A stretch of DNA of 5,251 bases from Chitinophagaceae bacterium (GTDB lineage: Bacteria; Bacteroidota; Bacteroidia; Chitinophagales; Chitinophagaceae): the NCBI GenBank assembly GCA_947481355.1, contig CANKGM010000172.1, positions 1 to 5,251 of the forward strand, in the 5' to 3' direction. Numbering within the stretch: position 1 is the first letter of the stretch; every line of letters begins with the position of its first letter. Positions 1 through 5,251 of the stretch are shown here, one piece after another. A program made the position numbers and the translations under genes. Under the pieces are notes generated by a model that worked only from the letters and a program-made list of their open reading frames with translations, ran no database searches and was not told the DNA's origin.

Positions 1-663
1 ATTGGTGATACGTTAGCAAAGCTTGGTATGCAAATGGGTGTATTTGTTGTAACGACAAACAATTGGCATTGGAGTTTGAGCTTAACTACTGGTAAGCAAG
101 AATTTAAAGATGTAGTTGTTCGTGATTGTAAAACGGCTGTTGAAGTGGCCAAGCGTTGCAATGCTAAATGGATGACGGTTGTTCCAGGCAATGTAGATCG
201 TTCTTTGCCATTTGATATTCAAACTGGTAATGTGATCGAAGCTCTTAGGCCAGGTGCAGAAATACTCGAGCGCAATGGATTGGTTATGGTTCTTGAGCCT
301 TTGAGCGATAATCCAGATCTTTTTCTTCGTCATTCTACTCAAACGTATATGATTTGCAAAGCAGTAAATAGCAGTGCATGTAAGATATTGTTTGATATGT
401 ACCATATGCAGCGAAATGAAGGCGATATGATTGCCAATATTGATAAGTGTTGGAGTGAGATAGGCTATATGCAAATTGGAGATAATCCAAATAGAAATGA
501 ACCAGGAACGGGAGAAGTGAATTATAAAAACATCTTCAAACACTTATACAACAAGGGTTATAAGGGTATTCTTGGCATGGAGCATGGCAACTCAATCAAT
601 GGCAAAGAAGGTGAACTGGCGCTAATAAAAGCATACAGAGAAGCTGATTCATTCCTTCCATAA
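1..663 (+). CDS. Hydroxypyruvate isomerase-family TIM-barrel protein (5' partial)
   Basis: The reading frame is open from base 1, so the gene begins before the window and 220 codons are visible. The ATG at 28 is internal, because the preceding residues (IGDTLAKLG) fit the family. The family (AP_endonuc_2/xylose-isomerase-like TIM barrel) includes Hyi, which interconverts hydroxypyruvate and tartronate semialdehyde using a divalent metal. Visible signatures are an LEPL strand with a Glu codon at 295-297, FDMYHMQ with an Asp codon at 394-396 and a nearby His, a YMQIGDNPNRNEPGTGE segment with a Gln codon at 472-474, and GILGMEHG with a Glu codon at 580-582. The order and spacing of this Glu/Asp/Gln/Glu set fit the metal and catalytic residues of Hyi-type enzymes. 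Bacteroidota relatives are often annotated only as sugar phosphate isomerase/epimerase and may carry an export signal; the N-terminus that would show this is missing. Family assignment is firm; the exact substrate is inferred. No terminator follows the stop. Confidence 0.85.
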   Translation: MGDTLAKLGMQMGVFVVTTNNWHWSLSLTTGKQEFKDVVVRDCKTAVEVAKRCNAKWMTVVPGNVDRSLPFDIQTGNVIEALRPGAEILERNGLVMVLEPLSDNPDLFLRHSTQTYMICKAVNSSACKILFDMYHMQRNEGDMIANIDKCWSEIGYMQIGDNPNRNEPGTGEVNYKNIFKHLYNKGYKGILGMEHGNSINGKEGELALIKAYREADSFLP

Positions 664-730
664 TTCAATCAAAGAGGGAACATTTTCAAATCGATTTTCA
701 TTTGCGTAACTTCGTGGCTTAAAGAGGCTC

Positions 731-1402
731 ATGAAGAAGGTTTGTTTGTTTTTAATCGTTATTGTAGGGTTCGCCAAGTTGAGTGCACAATCTAGTGATG
801 TGCTCATGGGAAAGCTAAAGGAAAAATTAGCTAAGGTGAAAGATTATTCTGCACTAGCACAATTAAAAACTGATGTTGCTTTTTTGAAGCTGCCTATTTC
901 AAAAGTTAATATCTTCTATAAATACCCTGATCAATTTCAGATTAAAAAGGAAGGTGGGGTGTCTATACTTCCTAAAGGAGGAATGAGTGTCAATTTAAAC
1001 TCACTCATTCTGGAAGGTAATTATACTGTTATTCCAGGGGGTAACATTGTATGGAAAGGGGCATCATTGGTTGTACTTAAGCTTGTTCCGAATGCAGAAT
1101 CATCAGACCTAATTATCTTAACACTTTATGTTAGCGAGAAAGAGCTCTTGATCAAAAAAGCGCTTGCTACTACTAAGCAAAATGGAACCTATGAGCTTGA
1201 GCTTGAGTATGGGAAATACAGCGAATGGGGACTTCCTGATAGGGTAAAAATGATTTTTAATACCAAAGAGTTTAGCTTACCGAAGGCAGTGACGCTTGAA
1301 TATGAATCAGGCTTTGGCGGCAAAAAAGAAGTTAAAAAAGCATTAGGTAATAAAGGAAGAATAGAAGTTATTTATTCTTCTTATTTAATCAATAAAGGGT
1401 AA
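731..1402 (+). CDS. Secreted LolA-like outer-membrane lipoprotein-sorting protein
   Basis: This 223-residue protein begins with a clear signal peptide: MKK, a hydrophobic core at residues 4-15, and a likely signal peptidase I site after LSA (about residue 19). There is no lipobox Cys at the cleavage site, so it should be a soluble periplasmic protein. The mature part begins with a short amphipathic helix (KLKEKLAKVKDYS). Alternating beta-strand segments follow, including TDVAFLKLPISKVNIFYKYPDQFQIKKEGG (residues 47-76) and SILPKGGM. This resembles Bacteroidota proteins labelled outer membrane lipoprotein-sorting protein, which share the LolA half-barrel fold and are expected to carry lipoproteins or other acyl cargo to the outer membrane. 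The call rests on pattern resemblance, not a profile match. The ATG at 731 is preceded by an AGAGG stretch (723-727) at a plausible Shine-Dalgarno distance and directly opens the signal peptide. It lies 67 bp after the isomerase gene. It may have its own promoter or be read through from that gene. Confidence 0.68.
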   Translation: MKKVCLFLIVIVGFAKLSAQSSDVLMGKLKEKLAKVKDYSALAQLKTDVAFLKLPISKVNIFYKYPDQFQIKKEGGVSILPKGGMSVNLNSLILEGNYTVIPGGNIVWKGASLVVLKLVPNAESSDLIILTLYVSEKELLIKKALATTKQNGTYELELEYGKYSEWGLPDRVKMIFNTKEFSLPKAVTLEYESGFGGKKEVKKALGNKGRIEVIYSSYLINKG

Positions 1403-1420
1403 TACATTTTATATTACCCT
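1396..1420. terminator. Inverted repeat between convergent genes, possible weak bidirectional terminator
   Basis: A perfect 9-bp inverted repeat (AGGGTAATA at 1396-1404, TATTACCCT at 1412-1420) encloses a 7-base loop. It sits where the LolA-like gene and the minus-strand membrane-protein gene converge, and its left arm includes the stop codon of the LolA-like gene. Read on the minus strand the repeat is followed by a T-rich stretch (TTTATTG), which fits an intrinsic terminator for that direction. On the + strand no T-run follows immediately. The stem is AT-rich and short, so termination would be modest. A second, weaker pair (AGTAAT 1427-1432, ATTACT 1443-1448) lies next to it. Confidence 0.4.
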
Positions 1421-1446
1421 CAATATAGTAATCGAATTTTACATTA

Positions 1447-2226
1447 CTAAAATCTAAAGCCTAATTGTATACCTGCTCTGATGCCTGCCCAAGGCCCATC
1501 TAGAGATAATTTAATTTCATTGGCAGATACGGTATAACTTTCCTTTGTGAATGGAATATCAAACGTTGAGAGAGAAGATCGAATACTTTCTTGCTCAAGT
1601 TGATCCAATGCAACGTTTGTATGAGCTAAAAATATACCGTGTGCAGTTCCATAGTGTGGGCCTATTATCCACCAATCTATGCAAAGTTTTTTGCCAATAA
1701 ACCATTGTGAGCCTAGCATTAATCCAACTGTATTGCTTGAAAGGTTGCCGGAAAGATCTATGACTGCACTCTGATTATTAATGTCAGTATAGTCGAAATT
1801 TAAACCATTGGCATTAAATGTTGCATGCCGATAAAAAGGAGAAATATAAAATCCGCGACCATAACCTTTCTTGCCAAGATAGAACCTCAAATCTGCTGTT
1901 AGCGCTGAGCCTCCTAGTTTGATTGCATTTAAGGCGTCTTCTGCAGATTGAGAATTATTGCTCCGACTAGTTATGAATGTTTTAAATGGGATGTTCCCAC
2001 TAGGCATGATTCTGTATGCTAATGCAACTGATATTCTTTTATTTAATACCTCTTCAAATTGAAGACCATAGTTGCGTAATGCAAGCCCAGTTAAATTTAC
2101 TTTAATCAGATTCCTTTTGAATATTGGTTTTTCGCTGCGTGTTGATGTTTCATCTTGTGATTTTAGCACATTGGGGCAAGCAAAAAGTAATGATAAGAGT
2201 ACTAGGGTTAAGTAAATCTTTTTCAT
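1447..2226 (-). CDS. Exported, probably outer-membrane beta-barrel protein of unknown function
   Basis: This is a 259-residue protein with an N-terminal signal sequence (MKK, then a hydrophobic core to about residue 16; likely signal peptidase I cleavage near LKS-QDE, residues 21-25). The mature chain opens with KRNLIKVNLTGLALRNYGLQFEEVLNKRISVALAYR. That is the pattern of Bacteroidota small beta-barrel proteins (DUF3575-like), whose first strands read as 'own structure plus parent strain' segments. Amphipathic strands rich in Gly and aromatics recur (LTADLRFYLG, GRGFYISPFYRHA, GLMLGSQWFIG). The chain ends in GIRAGIQLGFRF, with the terminal Phe typical of outer-membrane barrels. A Cys at residue 17 (LLFAC) faintly resembles a lipobox, but the Phe at -2 is atypical, so a lipoprotein is less likely. 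The gene starts 32 bp after pdxA on the same strand with no visible terminator between, so the two are probably co-transcribed. No function can be given from sequence. Confidence 0.72.
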   Translation of the reverse strand: MKKIYLTLVLLSLLFACPNVLKSQDETSTRSEKPIFKRNLIKVNLTGLALRNYGLQFEEVLNKRISVALAYRIMPSGNIPFKTFITSRSNNSQSAEDALNAIKLGGSALTADLRFYLGKKGYGRGFYISPFYRHATFNANGLNFDYTDINNQSAVIDLSGNLSSNTVGLMLGSQWFIGKKLCIDWWIIGPHYGTAHGIFLAHTNVALDQLEQESIRSSLSTFDIPFTKESYTVSANEIKLSLDGPWAGIRAGIQLGFRF

Positions 2227-2258
2227 TAGATATGATTTAGATAAGAAAATAAAACCCT

Positions 2259-3344
2259 TTATTCTTCTATTCGTTCATCTTCAACGTTGGCAACAACTTG
2301 TGCCGACATTTTCCTCATTGGATTTTTTCTTAATTCAGCATAGCCCATTCGGGTGTCAAAAATATCAATGGCTGCAAATACAGCTCCCCTAAATGAAGAT
2401 TCATCAGCTATGCCCTTGCCCGCAATATCAAAGGCTGTTCCATGATCAGGTGATGTTCTGATTGCGCTTAAACCAGCTGTAAAATTAGTTCCTTCGCCAA
2501 GTGCTAATGACTTGAAAGGAATTAAACCCTGGTCGTGATACATGGCTAAAATAGCATCAAATTTTTCGTGATTGCCTCTTGCAAAAAAAGCATCCGCACT
2601 ATATGGACCCATCACAATGCAGTCCGGTTTTTTAGCCTCCAATACGGCTGGGCGAATAATTTCTTTTTCTTCCTTTCCCACTAATCCTTCATCTCCAGCA
2701 TGCGGATTTAATCCTAGAACGGCTATTTTAGGTTTATCTACACCAAAATCTTTTTTCAAACTTGTTTTTAACAGGTTTATTTTTTTGATGATTTTTTCTT
2801 TGGAAATATGTTTTGCTACTTCTCCAATAGCAATATGTTCTGTAAGTAAACCAACCCGCATATTTTCAGCAATCATGAGCATCAATACATCGTCGGCTTG
2901 AAAGGCTTCTTGGAGATAGGGAGTATGTCCAGTGAAATTGAAATCACTACTTTGAATTGTAAATTTATGAAGTGGTGCAGTGACCAATCCATCAATGGTT
3001 TTTTCTTTTAATGCTTTTACTGCAGCTTGTAGGGAGAGTACACCATACCTACCGCCTATTTCGTTCATCTGACCAGGCTGAATAGCCACTTCCTCTTCCC
3101 ACACATTAAAGAGATTCAATTGTTTAGGAATAGCCTTAGATACCTCTTTAATGCTTGTATAATTAATGTTTATGTCAGGTAACAATTTTCTATAGTAGTT
3201 CAACACTTTGCTAGAGGCAAAAACTACAGGTGTACAAAAATCCATAAGACGACCATCTGAAAAGGTCTTGATAATTAGTTCAATACCGATTCCATTTAAA
3301 TCACCCACAGAAATGCCTATCACAGGTCTTTTTTGTCCACTCAT
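2259..3344 (-). CDS. pdxA: 4-hydroxythreonine-4-phosphate dehydrogenase PdxA
   Basis: PdxA oxidises 4-phosphohydroxy-L-threonine with NAD+. The product decarboxylates and is condensed with deoxyxylulose phosphate by PdxJ to give pyridoxine 5'-phosphate (the DXP-dependent vitamin B6 route, cytosolic). The protein has 361 residues, near or slightly above the usual family length. Seen in order: an N-terminal GISVGDLNGIGIELI loop (residues 10-24), TAPLHK (122-127), GHTPYLQE (139-146) with substrate-binding His140/Thr141, and three metal-ligand histidines at His170 (LTEH), His215 (NPHAGDEG) and His270 (MYHDQG). Further on is TSPDHGTAFDIAGKG (298-311). Each His falls a constant four residues after its recalled E. 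coli counterpart, so the active site looks complete. The GDLNGIG form replaces GDPxGIGPE and is usual in Bacteroidota. The ATG at 3344 gives a normal N-terminus. The gene is divergent from rsmA and is followed by an exported-protein gene. Confidence 0.97.
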   Translation of the reverse strand: MSGQKRPVIGISVGDLNGIGIELIIKTFSDGRLMDFCTPVVFASSKVLNYYRKLLPDININYTSIKEVSKAIPKQLNLFNVWEEEVAIQPGQMNEIGGRYGVLSLQAAVKALKEKTIDGLVTAPLHKFTIQSSDFNFTGHTPYLQEAFQADDVLMLMIAENMRVGLLTEHIAIGEVAKHISKEKIIKKINLLKTSLKKDFGVDKPKIAVLGLNPHAGDEGLVGKEEKEIIRPAVLEAKKPDCIVMGPYSADAFFARGNHEKFDAILAMYHDQGLIPFKSLALGEGTNFTAGLSAIRTSPDHGTAFDIAGKGIADESSFRGAVFAAIDIFDTRMGYAELRKNPMRKMSAQVVANVEDERIEE

Positions 3345-3367
3345 TTTCGTTCTTTTCTAATGTTCCA

Positions 3368-3375
3368 TAAAGGTA
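3368..3375 (-). promoter_or_regulatory. Possible -7 element for pdxA
   Basis: On the minus strand the octamer TACCTTTA matches the Bacteroidota -7 consensus TAnnTTTG at all fixed positions but the last. It would give a leader of about 15-20 bases before the pdxA ATG at 3344. No convincing -33 TTG/TTTG lies at the right distance, so this is a weak call based on position and consensus only. Confidence 0.22.
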
Positions 3376-3399
3376 CAATGAAAACGGGGATCTTTGTCT

Positions 3400-3407
3400 T
3401 AATTTTG
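3400..3407 (+). promoter_or_regulatory. Possible -7 element for the rsmA operon
   Basis: TAATTTTG is an exact match to the Bacteroidota sigma-A -7 consensus TAnnTTTG and lies in the short divergent gap. It ends only six bases before the ATG at 3414, so transcription from it would begin at or next to that start codon and give a leaderless or nearly leaderless message. No good -33 element is seen about 20 bases upstream, and such octamers arise by chance in AT-rich DNA. Confidence 0.25.
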
Positions 3408-3413
3408 GATAGG

Positions 3414-4166
3414 ATGTATACACTCAAAAAATCACTTGGGCAGCACTTTTTAAAGGATGAAACGGTTTGTGTCAGCATAGTTGACTCACTTAAAGCACAT
3501 CCATTTACTCGATTATTAGAGGTTGGTCCGGGTGGAGGGGCCTTAACAACGCACCTGTTGAACATAAAGGGCGTGGACTTTAAAGCCATTGAGATTGACA
3601 AAGAAAAAGTGATTTATTTAGAAAATCGGTTTCCTGAACTAAAGGATAAACTTATTGAAGCCAGCATTTTAGATGCAGAATTACCCTTTGATCAGCCCTT
3701 TACCATGATAGGTAATTTCCCTTATAATATTTCTACTCAAATTGTGTTTAAGGTGATTGAATGGAGAGAATCAGTAGAAGTAATGGTGGGAATGTTTCAA
3801 AAAGAAGTGGCTATTCGAATTTGTGCCTTACCTGGTTCAAAAGATTATGGAATTTTAAGTGTCCTTACCCAAGCCTTTTTCAAAGCTGAATATTTGTTTG
3901 ATGTTAATGAAGGTTGTTTTGATCCTCCTCCAAAAGTTAAAAGTGGAGTCATTCGCCTTACCGGAATTGGAAATCCATATGAGATCAAAAATTTTAAAAA
4001 ATTTCTTATGCTTGTTAAGACTGCATTTGGACAACGACGAAAGCAGTTGAGGAATCCGTTGAAACCCTATTTTAAAAAAGAAATTTTGCAAGAGGAAATA
4101 TTTACTAAACGGGCAGAACAATTATCTGTTCAAGATTTTGTTAACCTTCTGAATAAAATGCAATGA
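3414..4166 (+). CDS. rsmA: 16S rRNA (adenine(1518)-N6/adenine(1519)-N6)-dimethyltransferase RsmA/KsgA
   Basis: RsmA uses S-adenosylmethionine to dimethylate the two adjacent adenosines in the 3'-terminal helix 45 hairpin of 16S rRNA, a late checkpoint in 30S assembly. From the ATG at 3414 the protein has 250 residues and opens MYTLKKSLGQHFLKD, the standard family N-terminus. Seen in order: SAM-binding motif I LLEVGPGGGALT (residues 34-45), acidic IEID (59-62), catalytic motif IV NFPYNIS (101-107), FDPPPKVKSGVIRL (169-182), FGQRRKQLRNPLK (205-217) and the C-terminal RAEQLSVQDFVNL (233-245). All key elements are present. The frame extends upstream to a TTG at 3333, but that would add 27 atypical residues and overlap the divergent pdxA start, so 3414 is preferred. 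A purine-rich GGATAGG abuts the ATG too closely for a normal Shine-Dalgarno. It overlaps the next gene by four bases. Confidence 0.97.
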   Translation: MYTLKKSLGQHFLKDETVCVSIVDSLKAHPFTRLLEVGPGGGALTTHLLNIKGVDFKAIEIDKEKVIYLENRFPELKDKLIEASILDAELPFDQPFTMIGNFPYNISTQIVFKVIEWRESVEVMVGMFQKEVAIRICALPGSKDYGILSVLTQAFFKAEYLFDVNEGCFDPPPKVKSGVIRLTGIGNPYEIKNFKKFLMLVKTAFGQRRKQLRNPLKPYFKKEILQEEIFTKRAEQLSVQDFVNLLNKMQ

Positions 4167-5101
4167 GGCCTAAGGTGATTGTTACTGCTTATGCTCACCC
4201 GCTACTCCGAGAGCGTTTAGAATCCTATGGGTTCGAGGTGCATGAAGAGTATACTATTGACTACGCAGGATTGATGGATATAATTGGTGAGTATAAAGGA
4301 ATGATTGTTACTACCAGATTAAAAATTGATAAGGCTATATTAGACAAGGCTAAATTGCTTAAATGGATTGGTAGACTTGGTAGCGGTATGGAATTAATTG
4401 ATGTTGATTATGCTTCTTCACTAGGTGTAAAATGCGTAGCAAGTCCAGAAGGAAATAGAGACGCTGTTGCCGAACATGCACTAGGAATTCTTTTGTCGTT
4501 GATGCATAAAATTTCATTATCTAATGAGCAAGTGAAAAAATTTGTTTGGTTGCGTGATGAAAACAGAGGTACGGAACTTAAAGGGAAAACAATTGGCATT
4601 ATTGGTTATGGAAATACAGGCAGTCGGTTTGCTCAATTGTTATCTGTGTTTGATGTTAGCATATTAGTGTACGATAAATATAAAACCGGATTTAGTCAAG
4701 GGTGTGTTCAAGAATCTACATTAGAAGAAATTGTAAATCAGGCAGATGTAATTAGTTTTCATGTGCCATTAACTGCAGAAACACATTATTTTGCCAATCA
4801 ATATTTTTTTAGAAATTGTAAAAAAGCTCCTTATTTTCTAAATCTGAGTAGGGGTAAAGTAGTCAACACAATTGATTTAATTGAAGCACTTGATAATGGG
4901 TTGATTTGTGCAGCTGGATTAGATGTTCTTGAAAATGAAAATGTTAAGTCCTATGGCGGAGAAGAGTTATCTATGCTGACTAACTTAACAGAACGGCCTA
5001 ACGTAATCATAACACCTCATATTGGGGGTTATAGTCATGAAGCGCTTGAGAAGATGGCTAATGTTGTGTTAGAAAAGCTGGAACTGCCGCCTAGGCATTG
5101 A
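4163..5101 (+). CDS. D-2-hydroxyacid dehydrogenase, D-3-phosphoglycerate dehydrogenase-like, no ACT domain
   Basis: This 312-residue protein is an NAD-dependent D-isomer-specific 2-hydroxyacid dehydrogenase. Domains: N-terminal half of the substrate domain (about 1-100, with GRLGSGMELIDVDYA at 70-84), a Rossmann NAD domain (about 101-285), and a short C-terminal return. Motifs: GIIGYGNTG (145-153) carrying GxGxxG, with Asp171 ending the next strand, which favours NAD over NADP. The catalytic set is Arg230 (NLSRGKV), Glu259 (GLDVLENEN) and His286 (TPHIGGYSHEA). The usual Pro after the catalytic Glu is Asn here. It ends shortly after the catalytic His, so there is no regulatory ACT domain as in long SerA. 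Phosphoglycerate oxidation to phosphohydroxypyruvate for serine synthesis is the likeliest reaction, but glyoxylate/hydroxypyruvate or another 2-hydroxyacid is possible. The ATG overlaps the rsmA stop (ATGA), pointing to one operon and translational coupling. A hairpin follows 30 bp after the stop. Confidence 0.9.
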   Translation: MRPKVIVTAYAHPLLRERLESYGFEVHEEYTIDYAGLMDIIGEYKGMIVTTRLKIDKAILDKAKLLKWIGRLGSGMELIDVDYASSLGVKCVASPEGNRDAVAEHALGILLSLMHKISLSNEQVKKFVWLRDENRGTELKGKTIGIIGYGNTGSRFAQLLSVFDVSILVYDKYKTGFSQGCVQESTLEEIVNQADVISFHVPLTAETHYFANQYFFRNCKKAPYFLNLSRGKVVNTIDLIEALDNGLICAAGLDVLENENVKSYGGEELSMLTNLTERPNVIITPHIGGYSHEALEKMANVVLEKLELPPRH

Positions 5102-5125
5102 TTTTAATTTTTTTTATTACTTTTG
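5098..5125 (+). promoter_or_regulatory. Putative greA promoter, TTG-N17-TACTTTTG
   Basis: TTG at 5098-5100 and TACTTTTG at 5118-5125, separated by 17 bases, match the Bacteroidota -33 (TTG/TTTG) and -7 (TAnnTTTG) elements at an acceptable spacing. The -33 element overlaps the last codons and stop of the dehydrogenase gene. The expected start point, about five to seven bases after the -7 box, is near 5130-5132, at the foot of the following hairpin. No TAnnTTTG occurs between that hairpin and the greA-like ATG, which makes this the best promoter candidate for the downstream gene. Confidence 0.45.
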
Positions 5126-5131
5126 CAATAC

Positions 5132-5171
5132 AGCAACGCTTCAGATTTTTCTGAGGCGTTGCTATTTTTTT
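5132..5171 (+). terminator. Strong intrinsic terminator-like hairpin with T-run
   Basis: A 13-bp stem is formed by 5132-5144 (AGCAACGCTTCAG) and 5151-5163 (CTGAGGCGTTGCT). It has one G-U wobble, an ATTTTT loop, and seven consecutive T bases at 5165-5171. This is a textbook factor-independent terminator on the + strand. It lies 30 bp after the dehydrogenase stop, so it can end the rsmA operon. It also lies just downstream of a promoter-like element and 26 bp before the greA-like start, so it may instead or also act as a leader attenuator for that gene. Confidence 0.85.
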
Positions 5172-5197
5172 CAAGTTAAGCATGTAAAAATTAGTTT

Positions 5198-5251
5198 ATG
5201 AGCGATATAATCTATGTAACCAAAGAGACGCTGGAACAAATGAAAATTGAA
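5198..5251 (+). CDS. greA: Transcription elongation factor GreA, N-terminal fragment (3' partial)
   Basis: Only 18 codons are visible before the window ends: MSDIIYVTKETLEQMKIE. The pattern M-S-x-x-x-Y-V/L-T-K-E-x-L-x-x-[LM]-K-x-E is the conserved start of GreA/GreB, where these residues begin the N-terminal coiled coil that enters the RNA polymerase secondary channel and stimulates cleavage of the backtracked transcript. An in-frame TAG at 5192-5194 rules out an upstream start, so the ATG at 5198 is the likely start codon. There is no clear Shine-Dalgarno, as is common in this phylum. The call rests on a short N-terminus, so another coiled-coil protein cannot be excluded, and GreA cannot be told from GreB here. 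Confidence 0.66.
   Translation, partial: MSDIIYVTKETLEQMKIE

Noticed and set aside
82..543. 153-codon open frame on the minus strand within the isomerase gene.
   Set aside because: It is antisense to a protein with clear family motifs and its translation has no recognisable domain; treated as a shadow frame.
697..704. TTCATTTG upstream of the LolA-like gene as a -7 promoter box.
   Set aside because: It misses the conserved A at position 2 of TAnnTTTG and has no TTG at the right distance upstream; too weak to list as a feature.
981..1010. Perfect 9-bp inverted repeat (GAATGAGTG / CACTCATTC) with a 12-base loop inside the LolA-like gene, preceded by an AGGAGG at 976-981.
   Set aside because: It lies wholly within well-formed coding sequence (GMSVNLNSLIL), has no T-run, and the AGGAGG is only one base from the internal ATG, so neither a terminator nor an internal start is supported.
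1192..1207. Short tandem GAGCTT repeat in the LolA-like gene.
   Set aside because: It encodes an ordinary Glu-Leu alternation in a beta strand; two copies are not enough to suggest a repeat element or phase variation.
2572..2901. 109-codon + strand open frame inside pdxA, and smaller frames within rsmA and the dehydrogenase gene (minus strand and a second + frame).
   Set aside because: All overlap confidently identified genes and look like shadow translations without domains.
1..5251. Search by eye for CRISPR repeats, tRNA, insertion-sequence ends, toxin–antitoxin or phage genes.
   Set aside because: Coding genes fill almost all of the window, no gap exceeds about 100 bases, and no such signature was seen.

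Overview
The window looks like chromosomal DNA from a member of the Bacteroidota, probably a Chitinophaga/Sphingobacteria-type lineage. The evidence is the low GC content, the general lack of strong Shine-Dalgarno sequences, TAnnTTTG-type promoter elements, a GD[IL]NGIG-type PdxA, and secreted or outer-membrane proteins of Bacteroidota character. The lineage is inferred from protein character, not from a marker search. The region is ordinary, densely coding, vertically inherited-looking housekeeping DNA. I see no mobile element, CRISPR array, tRNA, rRNA or defence system.

Layout, left to right. (1) A TIM-barrel isomerase of the hydroxypyruvate isomerase family on the + strand, cut at its 5' end by the window edge (1-663). 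(2) A secreted LolA-like (outer-membrane lipoprotein-sorting) protein on the + strand (731-1402). (3) A short convergent gap carrying a small inverted repeat that may act as a terminator (about 1396-1420). (4) A minus-strand pair: pdxA (3344-2259), followed 32 bp downstream by an exported, probably outer-membrane beta-barrel protein of unknown role (2226-1447). (5) A divergent promoter region of about 70 bp (3345-3413). (6) A + strand operon of rsmA/ksgA (3414-4166) and a D-2-hydroxyacid (phosphoglycerate-type) dehydrogenase (4163-5101), joined by a 4-base ATGA overlap. (7) A strong hairpin followed by a T-run (5132-5171), with a TAnnTTTG promoter-like element just upstream. (8) The first 18 codons of what appears to be greA (5198 to the window end).

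The proteins cover vitamin B6 synthesis (PdxA), ribosome maturation (RsmA), a serine- or hydroxyacid-type dehydrogenase, a sugar/hydroxyacid isomerase, envelope biogenesis and transcript elongation (GreA). They do not form one obvious pathway. The isomerase and the dehydrogenase could both touch hydroxypyruvate/glycerate chemistry, but they lie in different transcription units and nothing here links them.

The observation most worth a second look is the greA leader. The only recognisable promoter-like element lies upstream of the terminator-like hairpin and would start transcription almost exactly at its base. The hairpin could therefore be an attenuator of greA as well as, or instead of, the end of the upstream operon. 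No clearly undescribed system was found.
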